The translations under genes were made by a program, and so were the position numbers. Positions 1 to 5,460 of a stretch of DNA of 6,794 nucleotides are shown piece after piece. Position 1 is the stretch's first letter. Every line of letters starts with the position of its first letter. Under the pieces are notes generated by a model that had not been told where the DNA came from, did no database searches, and was given only the letters and a program-made list of their open reading frames with translations. The DNA lies in assembly GCA_946481465.1 (NCBI GenBank), contig CAMLOC010000203.1, positions 1-6,794 on the forward strand, written 5' to 3'. This DNA comes from an uncultured Shinella sp. GTDB taxonomy: Bacteria; Pseudomonadota; Alphaproteobacteria; Rhizobiales; Rhizobiaceae.

Positions 1-242
1 CCATGCAGCGCCTCGCCGACATCCTCGACGCTCCCGTCGACCGCCCGACCATCCTGGAGACCACCGCGCTCGGCGCCGCCTGGCTCGCCGGCCAGCGCGC
101 CGGCGTCTGGCCGGACCGCAAGGGGTTCGCCAAGTCCTGGGCGCGGGATACGCGCTTCGAGCCCAAGATGGACGAGAAGACCCGTGCGGTGAAGATCAGG
201 GGCTGGAAGGATGCGGTGCGGCGGACGCTGAGCGCGGGGTAG
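1..242 (+). CDS. glpK: Glycerol kinase, C-terminal fragment (5' end outside window)
   Basis: Glycerol kinase phosphorylates glycerol to sn-glycerol 3-phosphate with ATP in the cytoplasm, committing glycerol to catabolism. Only about the last 80 codons are here; the frame is already open at the left edge, and the ATG at position 3 is an internal methionine (the family has a Met-Gln followed by an ADILD-like stretch here). The diagnostic part is the segment [17 protein letters not shown], matching the conserved ETTALGAA helix of the FGGY kinase C-terminal domain. It is followed by the family's usual tail: an aromatic/Pro segment (FEPKM), then a GWKDAV motif shortly before the stop. The TAG stop at 240-242 gives a normal C-terminus, so there is no sign of truncation. 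The large inverted repeat at 284-388 follows it and may end its transcript. Family assignment is by recognised motifs. Confidence 0.9.
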   Translation, partial: MQRLADILDAPVDRPTILETTALGAAWLAGQRAGVWPDRKGFAKSWARDTRFEPKMDEKTRAVKIRGWKDAVRRTLSAG

Positions 243-283
243 GTCCAGGCGGTTCTTCGCGGGTTCTTCCTGCTGGCGCGTCA

Positions 284-388
284 CTCTCTTTCGTCATCCT
301 CGGGCTCGACCCGAGGATCCATGCCCTAAACTCTGTGCGTGCCGTTTCGGTGGATCCTCGGGTCGAGCCCGAGGATGACGGAGGAGAG
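284..388. repeat. RIME-like palindromic intergenic element; possible glpK terminator
   Basis: Positions 292-321 and 351-380 are perfect reverse complements of each other (30 bp), separated by a 29-base spacer. If G-U pairs are allowed, an RNA helix would extend outward to about 284 and 388. Each arm is itself a smaller palindrome: ATCCTCGGG pairs with CCCGAGGAT around a 5-base loop (296-318 and 354-376), so the element can fold as one long hairpin or as two side-by-side hairpins. Elements with this CCTCGGG-TCGAG-CCCGAGG core followed by GATGAC are, to my knowledge, frequent between genes of Rhizobiaceae, where RIME-type mosaic elements have been described. There is no U-tract, so a role as a terminator or mRNA-stabilising structure for glpK is inference. 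The rest of the gap 243-522 contains no gene I can support. Confidence 0.8.
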
Positions 389-473
389 GGCGGAGGATGA
401 ACAAAGGGCGCGCGCCCGGCCATATCGCCCCGGTCGCTGTTTCACGCCCGATCAAAAATATTCCGGTGCGCCC

Positions 474-500
474 TGTCGGTGGAGACGTTACTCCTACGTC
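474..500 (+). promoter_or_regulatory. Candidate ECF42-type promoter of the DGPF-sigma operon
   Basis: TGTCGG at 474-479 is followed after 17 bases by CGTC at 497-500. This fits an ECF sigma promoter; from memory, ECF42 promoters are reported with a TGTCGA-like -35 and a CG(A/T)C-like -10. Transcription would begin near 505-508, just before the ribosome binding site at 512-516, giving a very short leader. The same hexamer-spacer-tetramer is repeated upstream of the SRPBCC gene at 2162-2188. Autoregulation by the sigma factor encoded second in this operon is the natural inference. Confidence 0.65.
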
Positions 501-511
501 TTCCAACCAAC

Positions 512-516
512 GGGAG
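512..516 (+). promoter_or_regulatory. Ribosome binding site deciding the YciI start at 523
   Basis: GGGAG lies six bases before the ATG at 523. It supports that start over the in-frame ATG at 397, which would add 42 residues unlike the family and would lie upstream of the predicted promoter. Confidence 0.7.
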
Positions 517-522
517 TTCATC

Positions 523-897
523 ATGCTGTATGCCGTTCTCTGCTACGACGCCGAAAGTGAAGTCAACGCCTGGTCGAAGGAGCTCGACGCGAAGGTCATG
601 GCCGATCTCGGGGCGGTCAACCAGCGCTATGCCGAGGCCGGCAAGCTCGGCCCCGTCGCGCGGCTGATGCCGACGACGGCCGCCGTCACCGTGCGCAAGG
701 GCGCGACGGACGATATCGTCATGGACGGCCCCTTCGCCGAGACCAAGGAACAGTTCCTCGGCTTCTTCGTGCTCGACGTGGAGACGCTGGAGGAGGCGAT
801 CACCTTCGCCCGCGAGCTTTCGGCGGTCAATCCGGCGAACGGCACCTATGAGGTCCGGCCGCTGCAGTATTTCAATCCGGGAGTGCCCATCGGATGA
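523..897 (+). CDS. YciI-like DGPF-domain protein linked to ECF42 sigma factor
   Basis: This is a 124-residue protein of the YCII-related family (dimeric alpha/beta-barrel fold), DGPF subgroup. It starts with the family's MLYAVLCYD beta strand. The signature DGPF is at residues 68-71, followed by AETKEQFLGFFVLDV (72-86), a helix with the EEAI segment, and a terminal strand with VRPLQYF. DGPF proteins are typically encoded beside ECF42 sigma factors and have no established biochemical activity; enzyme-like or ligand-sensing roles have been proposed but I cannot choose between them. The stop overlaps the start of the sigma gene (ATGA at 894-897), implying translational coupling. The start at 523 is chosen for its ribosome binding site, its match to the family N-terminus and its position just downstream of the ECF promoter. 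Cytoplasmic; no signal peptide is visible. Confidence 0.9.
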   Translation: MLYAVLCYDAESEVNAWSKELDAKVMADLGAVNQRYAEAGKLGPVARLMPTTAAVTVRKGATDDIVMDGPFAETKEQFLGFFVLDVETLEEAITFARELSAVNPANGTYEVRPLQYFNPGVPIG

Positions 898-2150
898 CAG
901 AGCTTGCCTGGATCGACCTCGCGCTGACCTCGGCGCGCCCGCAGGCCATGGGGGCGCTCCTGCGCTATTTCCGTGATCTCGACATGGCGGAGGAGGCCTA
1001 TCAGGAGGCGTGTCTTCGCGCGCTGAAGACCTGGCCCGACAAGGGCCCGCCGCGCGATCCGGCGGCCTGGCTCATCTTCGTCGGCCGCAACAGCGGCATC
1101 GACCAGGTGAGGAAACGCGCCAGGCACCAGCCGCTGCCGCCCGAGGAGGTGCTGTCCGACCTGGAGGATACGGAGAGCGACCTTGCCGACCGGCTGGACG
1201 GCGCGCATTACCGCGACGACATCCTCCGCCTGCTCTTCGTCTGCTGCCACAAGGACCTGCCGGCGACCCAGCAGATCGCGCTGGCGCTGCGCGTCGTCTC
1301 GGGCCTGTCGGTCCGGCAGATCGCGCGCGCCTTCCTCGTCTCGGAGGCGGCGATGGAGCAGCGCATCACCCGGGCGAAGGCGAAGGTGGGCGCCGCCGGC
1401 ATTCCCTTCGAGACGCCGGATGCGGTGGCGCGGGCCGAACGGCTCGGCCTCGTCGCGGCGATGATCTATCTCGTCTTCAACGAGGGCTATTCGGCCGGCG
1501 CGCCGGACAAGGCGGACACGCCCTTCTGCGCCGAGGCGATCCGGCTGGCGCGGCTGCTCCTGAAGCTCTTTCCGGCCGAGCCGGAGATCATGGGCCTGAC
1601 GGCGCTGCTCCTGCTCCAGCATTCGCGGCTTGCGGCCCGCTTCGACCGCGACGGGCAGATCGTGCTGCTGGAGGACCAGGACCGCTCCCTCTGGAACCGC
1701 AGCCTGATCGACGAGGCGCTGGTGCTGATCGACAAGGCGATCCGCCACCGCGCGCCCGGCGCCTTCCAGGTCCAGGCGGCGATCGCCGCGCTGCATGCCC
1801 GCGCGAAGACGGCGGCGGAGACGGACTGGCTGGAGATCGACCTGCTCTACCAGACGCTGGAGCGCCTGCAGCCCTCGCCGGTGGTGCGGCTCAACCGGGC
1901 CGTCGCCGTTTCCAAGCAACAGGGGCCGGAGGCGGCGCTGGCGCTGATCGAGCCGCTCGCCGACAAACTGAACGGCTACTTCTATTTCCACGGCCTGCGC
2001 GGCGGCCTGCTGAAGCAGCTCGGCCGCTACGGCGAGGCGCACGAGGCCTTCGACCGGGCCATCGCGCTTGCCACCACCTCGGCCGAGGCCGCCCATATCC
2101 GCCAGCATCTCGACAGCCTGCAGCGCGATCGGGCCGCGGCCGAAAAATAA
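894..2150 (+). CDS. ECF42-group RNA polymerase sigma factor with C-terminal TPR-like extension
   Basis: This 418-residue protein is about twice the length of an ordinary ECF sigma factor. Sigma-2 spans roughly residues 15-80 (RYFRDLDMAEEAYQEACLRA, then PAAWLIFVGRNSGIDQVRKR). Sigma-4 spans about 108-168, with a helix-turn-helix region GLSVRQIARAFLVSEAAMEQ and the following RITRAKAKV. From about 175 comes the extension typical of this group: a helical domain with YLVFNEGYSA (192-201), corresponding to the DUF6596 type, then helix pairs resembling tetratricopeptide repeats. The clearest of these is near 366-395 (GLLKQLGRYGEAHEAFDRAIAL). ECF42 factors lack a cognate anti-sigma; the extension is thought to control activity, and none of the neighbouring genes encodes an anti-sigma. 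The gene overlaps the DGPF gene by four bases. It probably transcribes its own operon and the SRPBCC gene downstream. Confidence 0.93.
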   Translation: MTELAWIDLALTSARPQAMGALLRYFRDLDMAEEAYQEACLRALKTWPDKGPPRDPAAWLIFVGRNSGIDQVRKRARHQPLPPEEVLSDLEDTESDLADRLDGAHYRDDILRLLFVCCHKDLPATQQIALALRVVSGLSVRQIARAFLVSEAAMEQRITRAKAKVGAAGIPFETPDAVARAERLGLVAAMIYLVFNEGYSAGAPDKADTPFCAEAIRLARLLLKLFPAEPEIMGLTALLLLQHSRLAARFDRDGQIVLLEDQDRSLWNRSLIDEALVLIDKAIRHRAPGAFQVQAAIAALHARAKTAAETDWLEIDLLYQTLERLQPSPVVRLNRAVAVSKQQGPEAALALIEPLADKLNGYFYFHGLRGGLLKQLGRYGEAHEAFDRAIALATTSAEAAHIRQHLDSLQRDRAAAEK

Positions 2151-2161
2151 CCGGGTTTCGA

Positions 2162-2188
2162 TGTCGGACTGGCCGTCCGCCGCGCGTC
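2162..2188 (+). promoter_or_regulatory. Second candidate ECF42-type promoter, upstream of SRPBCC gene
   Basis: TGTCGG (2162-2167), 17 bases, CGTC (2185-2188): the same elements and spacing as at 474-500, although the spacer sequences differ. It lies in the 79-base gap between the sigma gene and the SRPBCC gene, about 40 bases before the latter's start. Two intergenic copies with identical geometry in one locus make chance less likely; I found no other TGTCGG in the window followed by CGTC at this distance. Confidence 0.6.
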
Positions 2189-2229
2189 CTTGAGGCGAAC
2201 CACAGAACATATCCAGCGAGGAGACAGAC

Positions 2230-2712
2230 ATGACCGATGCCGAGATCAAGCCCGCGAGCAACCGCGAACTGGTGCTGACCCGCGTGCTGAACGCCACGCC
2301 CGCCCAGCTCTTCAAGGCCTGGACGACGCCCGACCTGATGAAGGAATGGTTCGCGCCGAAACCCTACGAGACGCCGGTCATCGAGATCGAGCCGCGCGAC
2401 GGCGGCATGTTCCGCACCGTCATGACCGGCCCGGACGGCTTCCACATGGACAATACCGGCATCTTCCTGAAGGTGGAGAAGGACAGGCGCATCATCACGA
2501 CCGATGCCTTCGGCCCGGACTGGAAGCCGACCGAAAAGGCCTTCTTCAGCGCCGAGATCCTTTTCGACGACCTCGGCGACGGCAGGACCCGCTACACCGC
2601 CATCGCCCGCCACTGGACCGTCGAGGACTGCGAGATGCACGAGAAGATGGGTTTCCACGAGGGCTGGGGCCAGGTGGCGACGCAGCTCGAGGCGGTGGCC
2701 GCGCGGCTCTGA
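2230..2712 (+). CDS. SRPBCC / AHSA1-domain protein
   Basis: This 160-residue protein has the START-like SRPBCC fold of the AHSA1 family (related to the C-terminal domain of the Hsp90 activator Aha1). Visible features are the N-terminal strand ELVLTRVLNATPAQLFKAWT (13-32), the typical PDLMKEWFAPK (34-44), the DGGMFR turn (57-62), and the C-terminal amphipathic helix HEGWGQVATQLEAVA (143-157) that closes the hydrophobic pocket. Such proteins bind small hydrophobic ligands or have unknown roles; no ligand can be assigned. A strong ribosome binding site, GAGGAG at 2218-2223, precedes the ATG by six bases. It follows the sigma gene and has its own candidate ECF promoter, so it is probably part of the ECF42 response. 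SRPBCC genes are common partners of DGPF-ECF loci. Confidence 0.9.
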   Translation: MTDAEIKPASNRELVLTRVLNATPAQLFKAWTTPDLMKEWFAPKPYETPVIEIEPRDGGMFRTVMTGPDGFHMDNTGIFLKVEKDRRIITTDAFGPDWKPTEKAFFSAEILFDDLGDGRTRYTAIARHWTVEDCEMHEKMGFHEGWGQVATQLEAVAARL

Positions 2713-2722
2713 GGGAGGCGCT

Positions 2723-2756
2723 TTGCATTGCCCTCCATATGTAGTAATGTTGCTAC
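2723..2756 (+). promoter_or_regulatory. Toxin-antitoxin promoter with palindromic operator
   Basis: Positions 2741-2756 read GTAGTAATGTTGCTAC, an imperfect palindrome in which 12 of 16 bases are symmetric. It overlaps a possible promoter, TTGCAT (2723-2728), 16 bases, TAATGT (2745-2750). It ends 14 bases before the antitoxin start and is locally AT-rich. Antitoxin-toxin complexes of this kind usually repress their own promoter through such a palindrome. The palindrome is seen directly; the function is inferred. Confidence 0.55.
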
Positions 2757-2770
2757 GAATGGAGGGCGCC

Positions 2771-3022
2771 ATGACAGTCATGTCCAGCCGCGAATTCAAT
2801 CAGGATACGGGCAAGGCCAAGAAGGCCGCTGAAAATGGCCCCGTCTTCATCACGGATCGTGGCCGGCCGGGCCATGTCCTGCTTTCCATGGAAGATTACA
2901 GGCGGTTGGTCAGCGGCGAGAAGACGCTTGCCGACCTGCTGGCCATGCCGTCTGGCGAGGATGTGGAGTTCGAACCACCGAAGCTTTCCGATATCGGTGT
3001 GAAACCGGCGGATCTTGGCTGA
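2771..3022 (+). CDS. Phd/YefM-family antitoxin of VapC-type module
   Basis: This 83-residue protein has the layout of a type II antitoxin of the Phd/YefM superfamily. The N-terminal DNA-binding part has MSSREFNQDTGKAKKAAENG (4-23), then PVFITDRGRPGHVLLSMEDYRRL (24-46), the usual sheet and helix of the Phd fold. The tail (from about 50) is acidic and proline-containing, as expected for the segment that wraps the toxin. The start at 2771 follows GGAGGG at 2761-2766. In-frame ATGs at 2747 and 2759 are less likely because they lack a ribosome binding site and one lies inside the operator palindrome. The stop TGA shares its last base with the toxin's ATG, so the pair is translationally coupled. 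The antitoxin should neutralise the PIN toxin and, with it, repress the operon. Confidence 0.88.
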   Translation: MTVMSSREFNQDTGKAKKAAENGPVFITDRGRPGHVLLSMEDYRRLVSGEKTLADLLAMPSGEDVEFEPPKLSDIGVKPADLG

Positions 3023-3444
3023 TGTACCTGCTCGACACGAATATCGTGTCCGAACTGCGGAAAACCTCCTCCGGCCGCGTCGACGCCCATGTTTTGCGCT
3101 GGTCGCAATCGGTGCCGCCGCCGCTCTGCCATATCTCGGCAATGTCGATGCTTGAACTGGAGATCGGCGTGCGCCAGATGGAGCGCCGGGACAAGCGGCA
3201 AGGACTGGCTCTCCGCCGCTGGCTGGACGAGGTGGTGCTGCCGTTCTTCGCCGGGCGTGTCCTTCCGGTCGATCTTGCCGTGGCGCTACGCTGCGCGGAG
3301 CTGTCGGTTCCCGATCGGCGGCCGGAGCGGGATGGCTTGATCGGCGCGACGGCTCACGTTCACAACATGATTCTCGTCACGCGCAATGTCGCGGATTTCA
3401 CGGAGATGGACATCCGCCTGCTGAACCCTTGGCTCGCCGGGTGA
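3022..3444 (+). CDS. vapC: VapC-like PIN-domain toxin ribonuclease
   Basis: This 140-residue single-domain PIN protein is probably a metal-dependent ribonuclease that blocks translation when freed from its antitoxin. The acidic active-site positions are all visible: Asp5 in [11 protein letters not shown], Glu45 in [10 protein letters not shown], Asp104 in [10 protein letters not shown], and a fourth acidic/Asn region around 119-127 (VTRNVADF). The ending with LLNPW is also typical of the FitB/VapC branch. Length is normal for the family and no residue is missing, so the toxin looks active. Target RNA cannot be read from the sequence; many VapCs cut initiator tRNA or ribosomal RNA. The ATG overlaps the antitoxin stop by one base (TGATG). 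Codon choice in both module genes appears less GC-skewed than in neighbouring genes, which would fit horizontal acquisition; this is a visual impression only. Confidence 0.92.
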   Translation: MYLLDTNIVSELRKTSSGRVDAHVLRWSQSVPPPLCHISAMSMLELEIGVRQMERRDKRQGLALRRWLDEVVLPFFAGRVLPVDLAVALRCAELSVPDRRPERDGLIGATAHVHNMILVTRNVADFTEMDIRLLNPWLAG

Positions 3445-3526
3445 ACACACTGTTTCCCGCATGGCCCTTTCAACCCGCCCGCGCCAGCCATATCTCCGGG
3501 CAAATCCCTCTTGCCTGGAACATCCC

Positions 3527-4588
3527 ATGGAACTTGGCCTCTATACATTCGCCGACGTCGATCCCAATGCCGCCGACAAGGGGCGGGAAGGGGAGCGGCG
3601 GCTGAAGGATCTCCTGGAGGAGATCGAGCTTGCCGATCGGGTCGGGCTCGACGTCTTCGGGCTCGGCGAGCATCACCGGGCGGACTATGCCGCCTCGGCG
3701 CCCGCCGTCGTGCTGGCCGCCGCCGCGGCGCGCACGAAAACCATCCGGCTGACGAGCGCGGTGACGGTGCTCTCCTCGGACGATCCGGTGCGCGTCTTCC
3801 AGCAGTTCTCGACGGTCGACCTTCTTTCCGGCGGGCGGGCGGAGATCATGGCCGGGCGCGGCTCGTTCATCGAATCCTTCCCGCTCTTCGGCTATGCGCT
3901 CGATGACTACGACCGGCTCTTCGAGGAGAAGCTGGACCTGCTTCTGGCGCTCAACGAGAGCGAAACCGTGTCGTGGAACGGCACGATGCGCCCGCCGCTG
4001 CCGGGGCTCGGCGTCTATCCGCGCCCGGCGCATGGCCGCCTGCCGATCTGGATCGCCGTCGGCGGCACGCCGCAATCGGTGGCGCGGGCGGGGGCGTACG
4101 GTCTGCCGCTGGCGCTTGCCATCATCGGCGGCACGCCGTCGCGCTATGCGCCGCTCTTCGATCTCTACCGCGAGGCCGCGCGCCGCGCCGGGCAGGATCC
4201 GGGCAGGTTGAAGACCAGCATCAACGTGCACGGCTTCATCGCCGATACCGCCGCGGCTGCGGCCGATACCTTCTACGCCCCGCAGGCCGAGGTGATGAAC
4301 CGCATCGGCCGCGAGCGCGGCTGGGGGCCGACGAGCCGGGCGCAGTTCGACCAGTCGACAGGGCCGACCGGCCATCTCTTCCTCGGCGATCCCGAGACGG
4401 TGGCGCGGAAGATCGTCGCCCATCACCGGATCTTCCGCAACGACCGGTTCCTGCTGCAGATGGCGATCGGCCCGATGCCGCACGAGGCGGTGCTGCGCGG
4501 CATAGAGCTCTACGGCACGAAGGTCGCCCCGCTGGTGCGCGAGATGCTGGCGGACGATGTGAAGGATGGCGAGGCCGCTTCCGCCTGA
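3527..4588 (+). CDS. LLM-class flavin-dependent monooxygenase, Atu2307/SP_0267 type
   Basis: This 353-residue enzyme belongs to the bacterial luciferase-like (F420/FMN-dependent TIM-barrel) superfamily. The closest branch I recognise is the one named for Atu2307, structurally known from Agrobacterium. Markers are [13 protein letters not shown] at the N-terminus, [15 protein letters not shown] (40-54), [21 protein letters not shown] (74-94), [22 protein letters not shown] (102-123), and [10 protein letters not shown] (175-184), which are the barrel strands and the flavin phosphate-binding region. The substrate is unknown, and the reaction is presumably oxidation with reduced FMN and oxygen. 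The ATG at 3527 is preferred because the family begins with [11 protein letters not shown]; an ATG at 3461 would add 22 residues not typical of it. The Shine-Dalgarno is weak (GGAA at 3517-3520). The 82-base gap after vapC suggests a separate promoter, but I see no convincing one. Confidence 0.9.
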   Translation: MELGLYTFADVDPNAADKGREGERRLKDLLEEIELADRVGLDVFGLGEHHRADYAASAPAVVLAAAAARTKTIRLTSAVTVLSSDDPVRVFQQFSTVDLLSGGRAEIMAGRGSFIESFPLFGYALDDYDRLFEEKLDLLLALNESETVSWNGTMRPPLPGLGVYPRPAHGRLPIWIAVGGTPQSVARAGAYGLPLALAIIGGTPSRYAPLFDLYREAARRAGQDPGRLKTSINVHGFIADTAAAAADTFYAPQAEVMNRIGRERGWGPTSRAQFDQSTGPTGHLFLGDPETVARKIVAHHRIFRNDRFLLQMAIGPMPHEAVLRGIELYGTKVAPLVREMLADDVKDGEAASA

Positions 4589-4596
4589 CAGCGGCG

Positions 4597-4620
4597 CGCG
4601 GGCATGCTAAGAGGCCCGCG
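4597..4620 (+). other. Short GC-rich hairpin between LLM gene and map
   Basis: CGCGGGC (4597-4603) is perfectly complementary to GCCCGCG (4614-4620) around a 10-base loop. It begins eight bases after the LLM stop. There is no U-tract, so it is at best a weak or Rho-assisted terminator or a mRNA stabiliser; chance in GC-rich DNA is possible. The ATG at 4604 falls in its loop, an argument against using that codon as the start of map. Confidence 0.4.
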
Positions 4621-4633
4621 AAAGCGAGATGCG

Positions 4634-5386
4634 ATGACCCTGGAAAACGATGAAGACCTCAACGGCCTGAAGGCCATCGGCCGGATTTGCGCCAATGTGC
4701 TGCAGCATATGTCGACCGCCATCCGGCCGGGCATGACGACGGCCGAGCTCGACCTGATCGGCCGGCGCATGCTGGAGGCGGCGGGCGCGCGCTCGGCGCC
4801 CGAAAGCTGCTACGCCTTTCCGGGCGCGACCTGCATCAGCGTCAACGAAGAAGTCGCGCACGGCATTCCGGGCGACCGGGTGATCGGCGAGGGCGACCTT
4901 GTCAACATCGACGTGTCGGCCGAACGCGACGGCTATTTCGCCGATACCGGCGCCTCCTTCACGGTCGGGCGCTCGACGCCGGCCGTCGAGCGCCTCTGCC
5001 GCGACGGCAAGCGTGCGCTCTGGGTCGGGCTGAAATCGGTGAAGGCCGGCAAGCCGCTTGCCGAAGTGGGCAACGCCATCGGCGAATTCGCCCGCAAGAA
5101 CCGCTACACGCTGATCGCCAACCTCGCCAGCCACGGCGTCGGCCGCTCGCTGCACGAGGAGCCGACGGAAATCGCCACCTGGCCGGATCCGCAGGAAAAG
5201 CGCCGCATGACGGAAGGCCTCGTCTTCACCGTCGAGCCCTTCCTCTCGCTCGGCGCCAACTGGGCGGAAGGCGGCGACAAGGACGAGTGGACGCTCTACA
5301 GCGAGCCGCGCGCGCCGACGGTGCAGTTCGAACACACGGTTGTCGCCACGCGCAACGGGCCGCTGGTGGTGACGCTGCCGGGCTGA
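4634..5386 (+). CDS. map: Methionine aminopeptidase, type I
   Basis: This 250-residue cytoplasmic metalloprotease removes the initiator methionine from nascent proteins whose second residue is small. The whole pita-bread domain is present, with the expected active-site residues in order: His76 in EVAHGIPGD, Asp93 in VNIDVSA, Asp104 in FADTGASF, His167 in ASHGVGRSLHEEP (with His174), Glu201 in FTVEPFLS and Glu233 in QFEHTVV. There is no N-terminal zinc-finger extension, so it is type I, and length is normal. The start at 4634 gives a family-like N-terminus (MTLENDEDL); 4604 would add ten residues and lies in a hairpin loop. Many Rhizobiales carry more than one type I copy, and the location next to an LLM oxidoreductase and an exporter, rather than ribosomal or rpsB-type genes, would fit a paralogue. 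That cannot be decided from this window. Confidence 0.93.
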   Translation: MTLENDEDLNGLKAIGRICANVLQHMSTAIRPGMTTAELDLIGRRMLEAAGARSAPESCYAFPGATCISVNEEVAHGIPGDRVIGEGDLVNIDVSAERDGYFADTGASFTVGRSTPAVERLCRDGKRALWVGLKSVKAGKPLAEVGNAIGEFARKNRYTLIANLASHGVGRSLHEEPTEIATWPDPQEKRRMTEGLVFTVEPFLSLGANWAEGGDKDEWTLYSEPRAPTVQFEHTVVATRNGPLVVTLPG

Positions 5387-5400
5387 CGCTTCAACGCCGC

Positions 5401-5414
5401 TGATCGGGCGATCA
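5401..5414. promoter_or_regulatory. Palindrome upstream of MFS gene, possible operator
   Basis: TGATCGGGCGATCA is symmetric at 12 of 14 bases and is followed by the AT-rich run AATAAATATCG (5414-5424). It lies 14 bases after the map stop and about 50 bases before the MFS start, in the only AT-rich stretch of that gap. This placement fits a repressor or activator site at the exporter's promoter, but no regulator gene is adjacent and no clear -35/-10 pair could be fixed. Confidence 0.3.
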
Positions 5415-5460
5415 ATAAATATCGTTTGCCGCGCTCATGTTGCAGTGCGATGGTCGCGGC

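Noticed and set aside
397..522. Upstream ATG at 397 extending the DGPF protein by 42 residues
   Set aside because: The extension crosses the predicted promoter, has no family similarity, and a good ribosome binding site is placed for the ATG at 523.
1010..2233. Long + strand frame (407 codons) inside the sigma gene
   Set aside because: It is a frame-shifted shadow of the sigma factor; the translation is Arg/Ala/Pro-rich without family motifs.
846..2315. Long open frame on the minus strand (489 codons) opposite the sigma factor gene
   Set aside because: It mirrors a real gene in high-GC DNA, has a low-complexity Arg/Ala/Gly-rich translation with no recognisable domain, and overlaps two well-supported genes on the other strand.
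3470..4483. Minus-strand open frame of 337 codons opposite the LLM oxidoreductase
   Set aside because: The + strand frame has clear family motifs throughout; the antisense translation is a compositional artefact of GC-rich third positions.
4604..4633. Upstream ATG at 4604 for map
   Set aside because: It lies in the loop of a GC-rich hairpin, lacks a Shine-Dalgarno sequence, and the N-terminus from 4634 already gives a normal family length.
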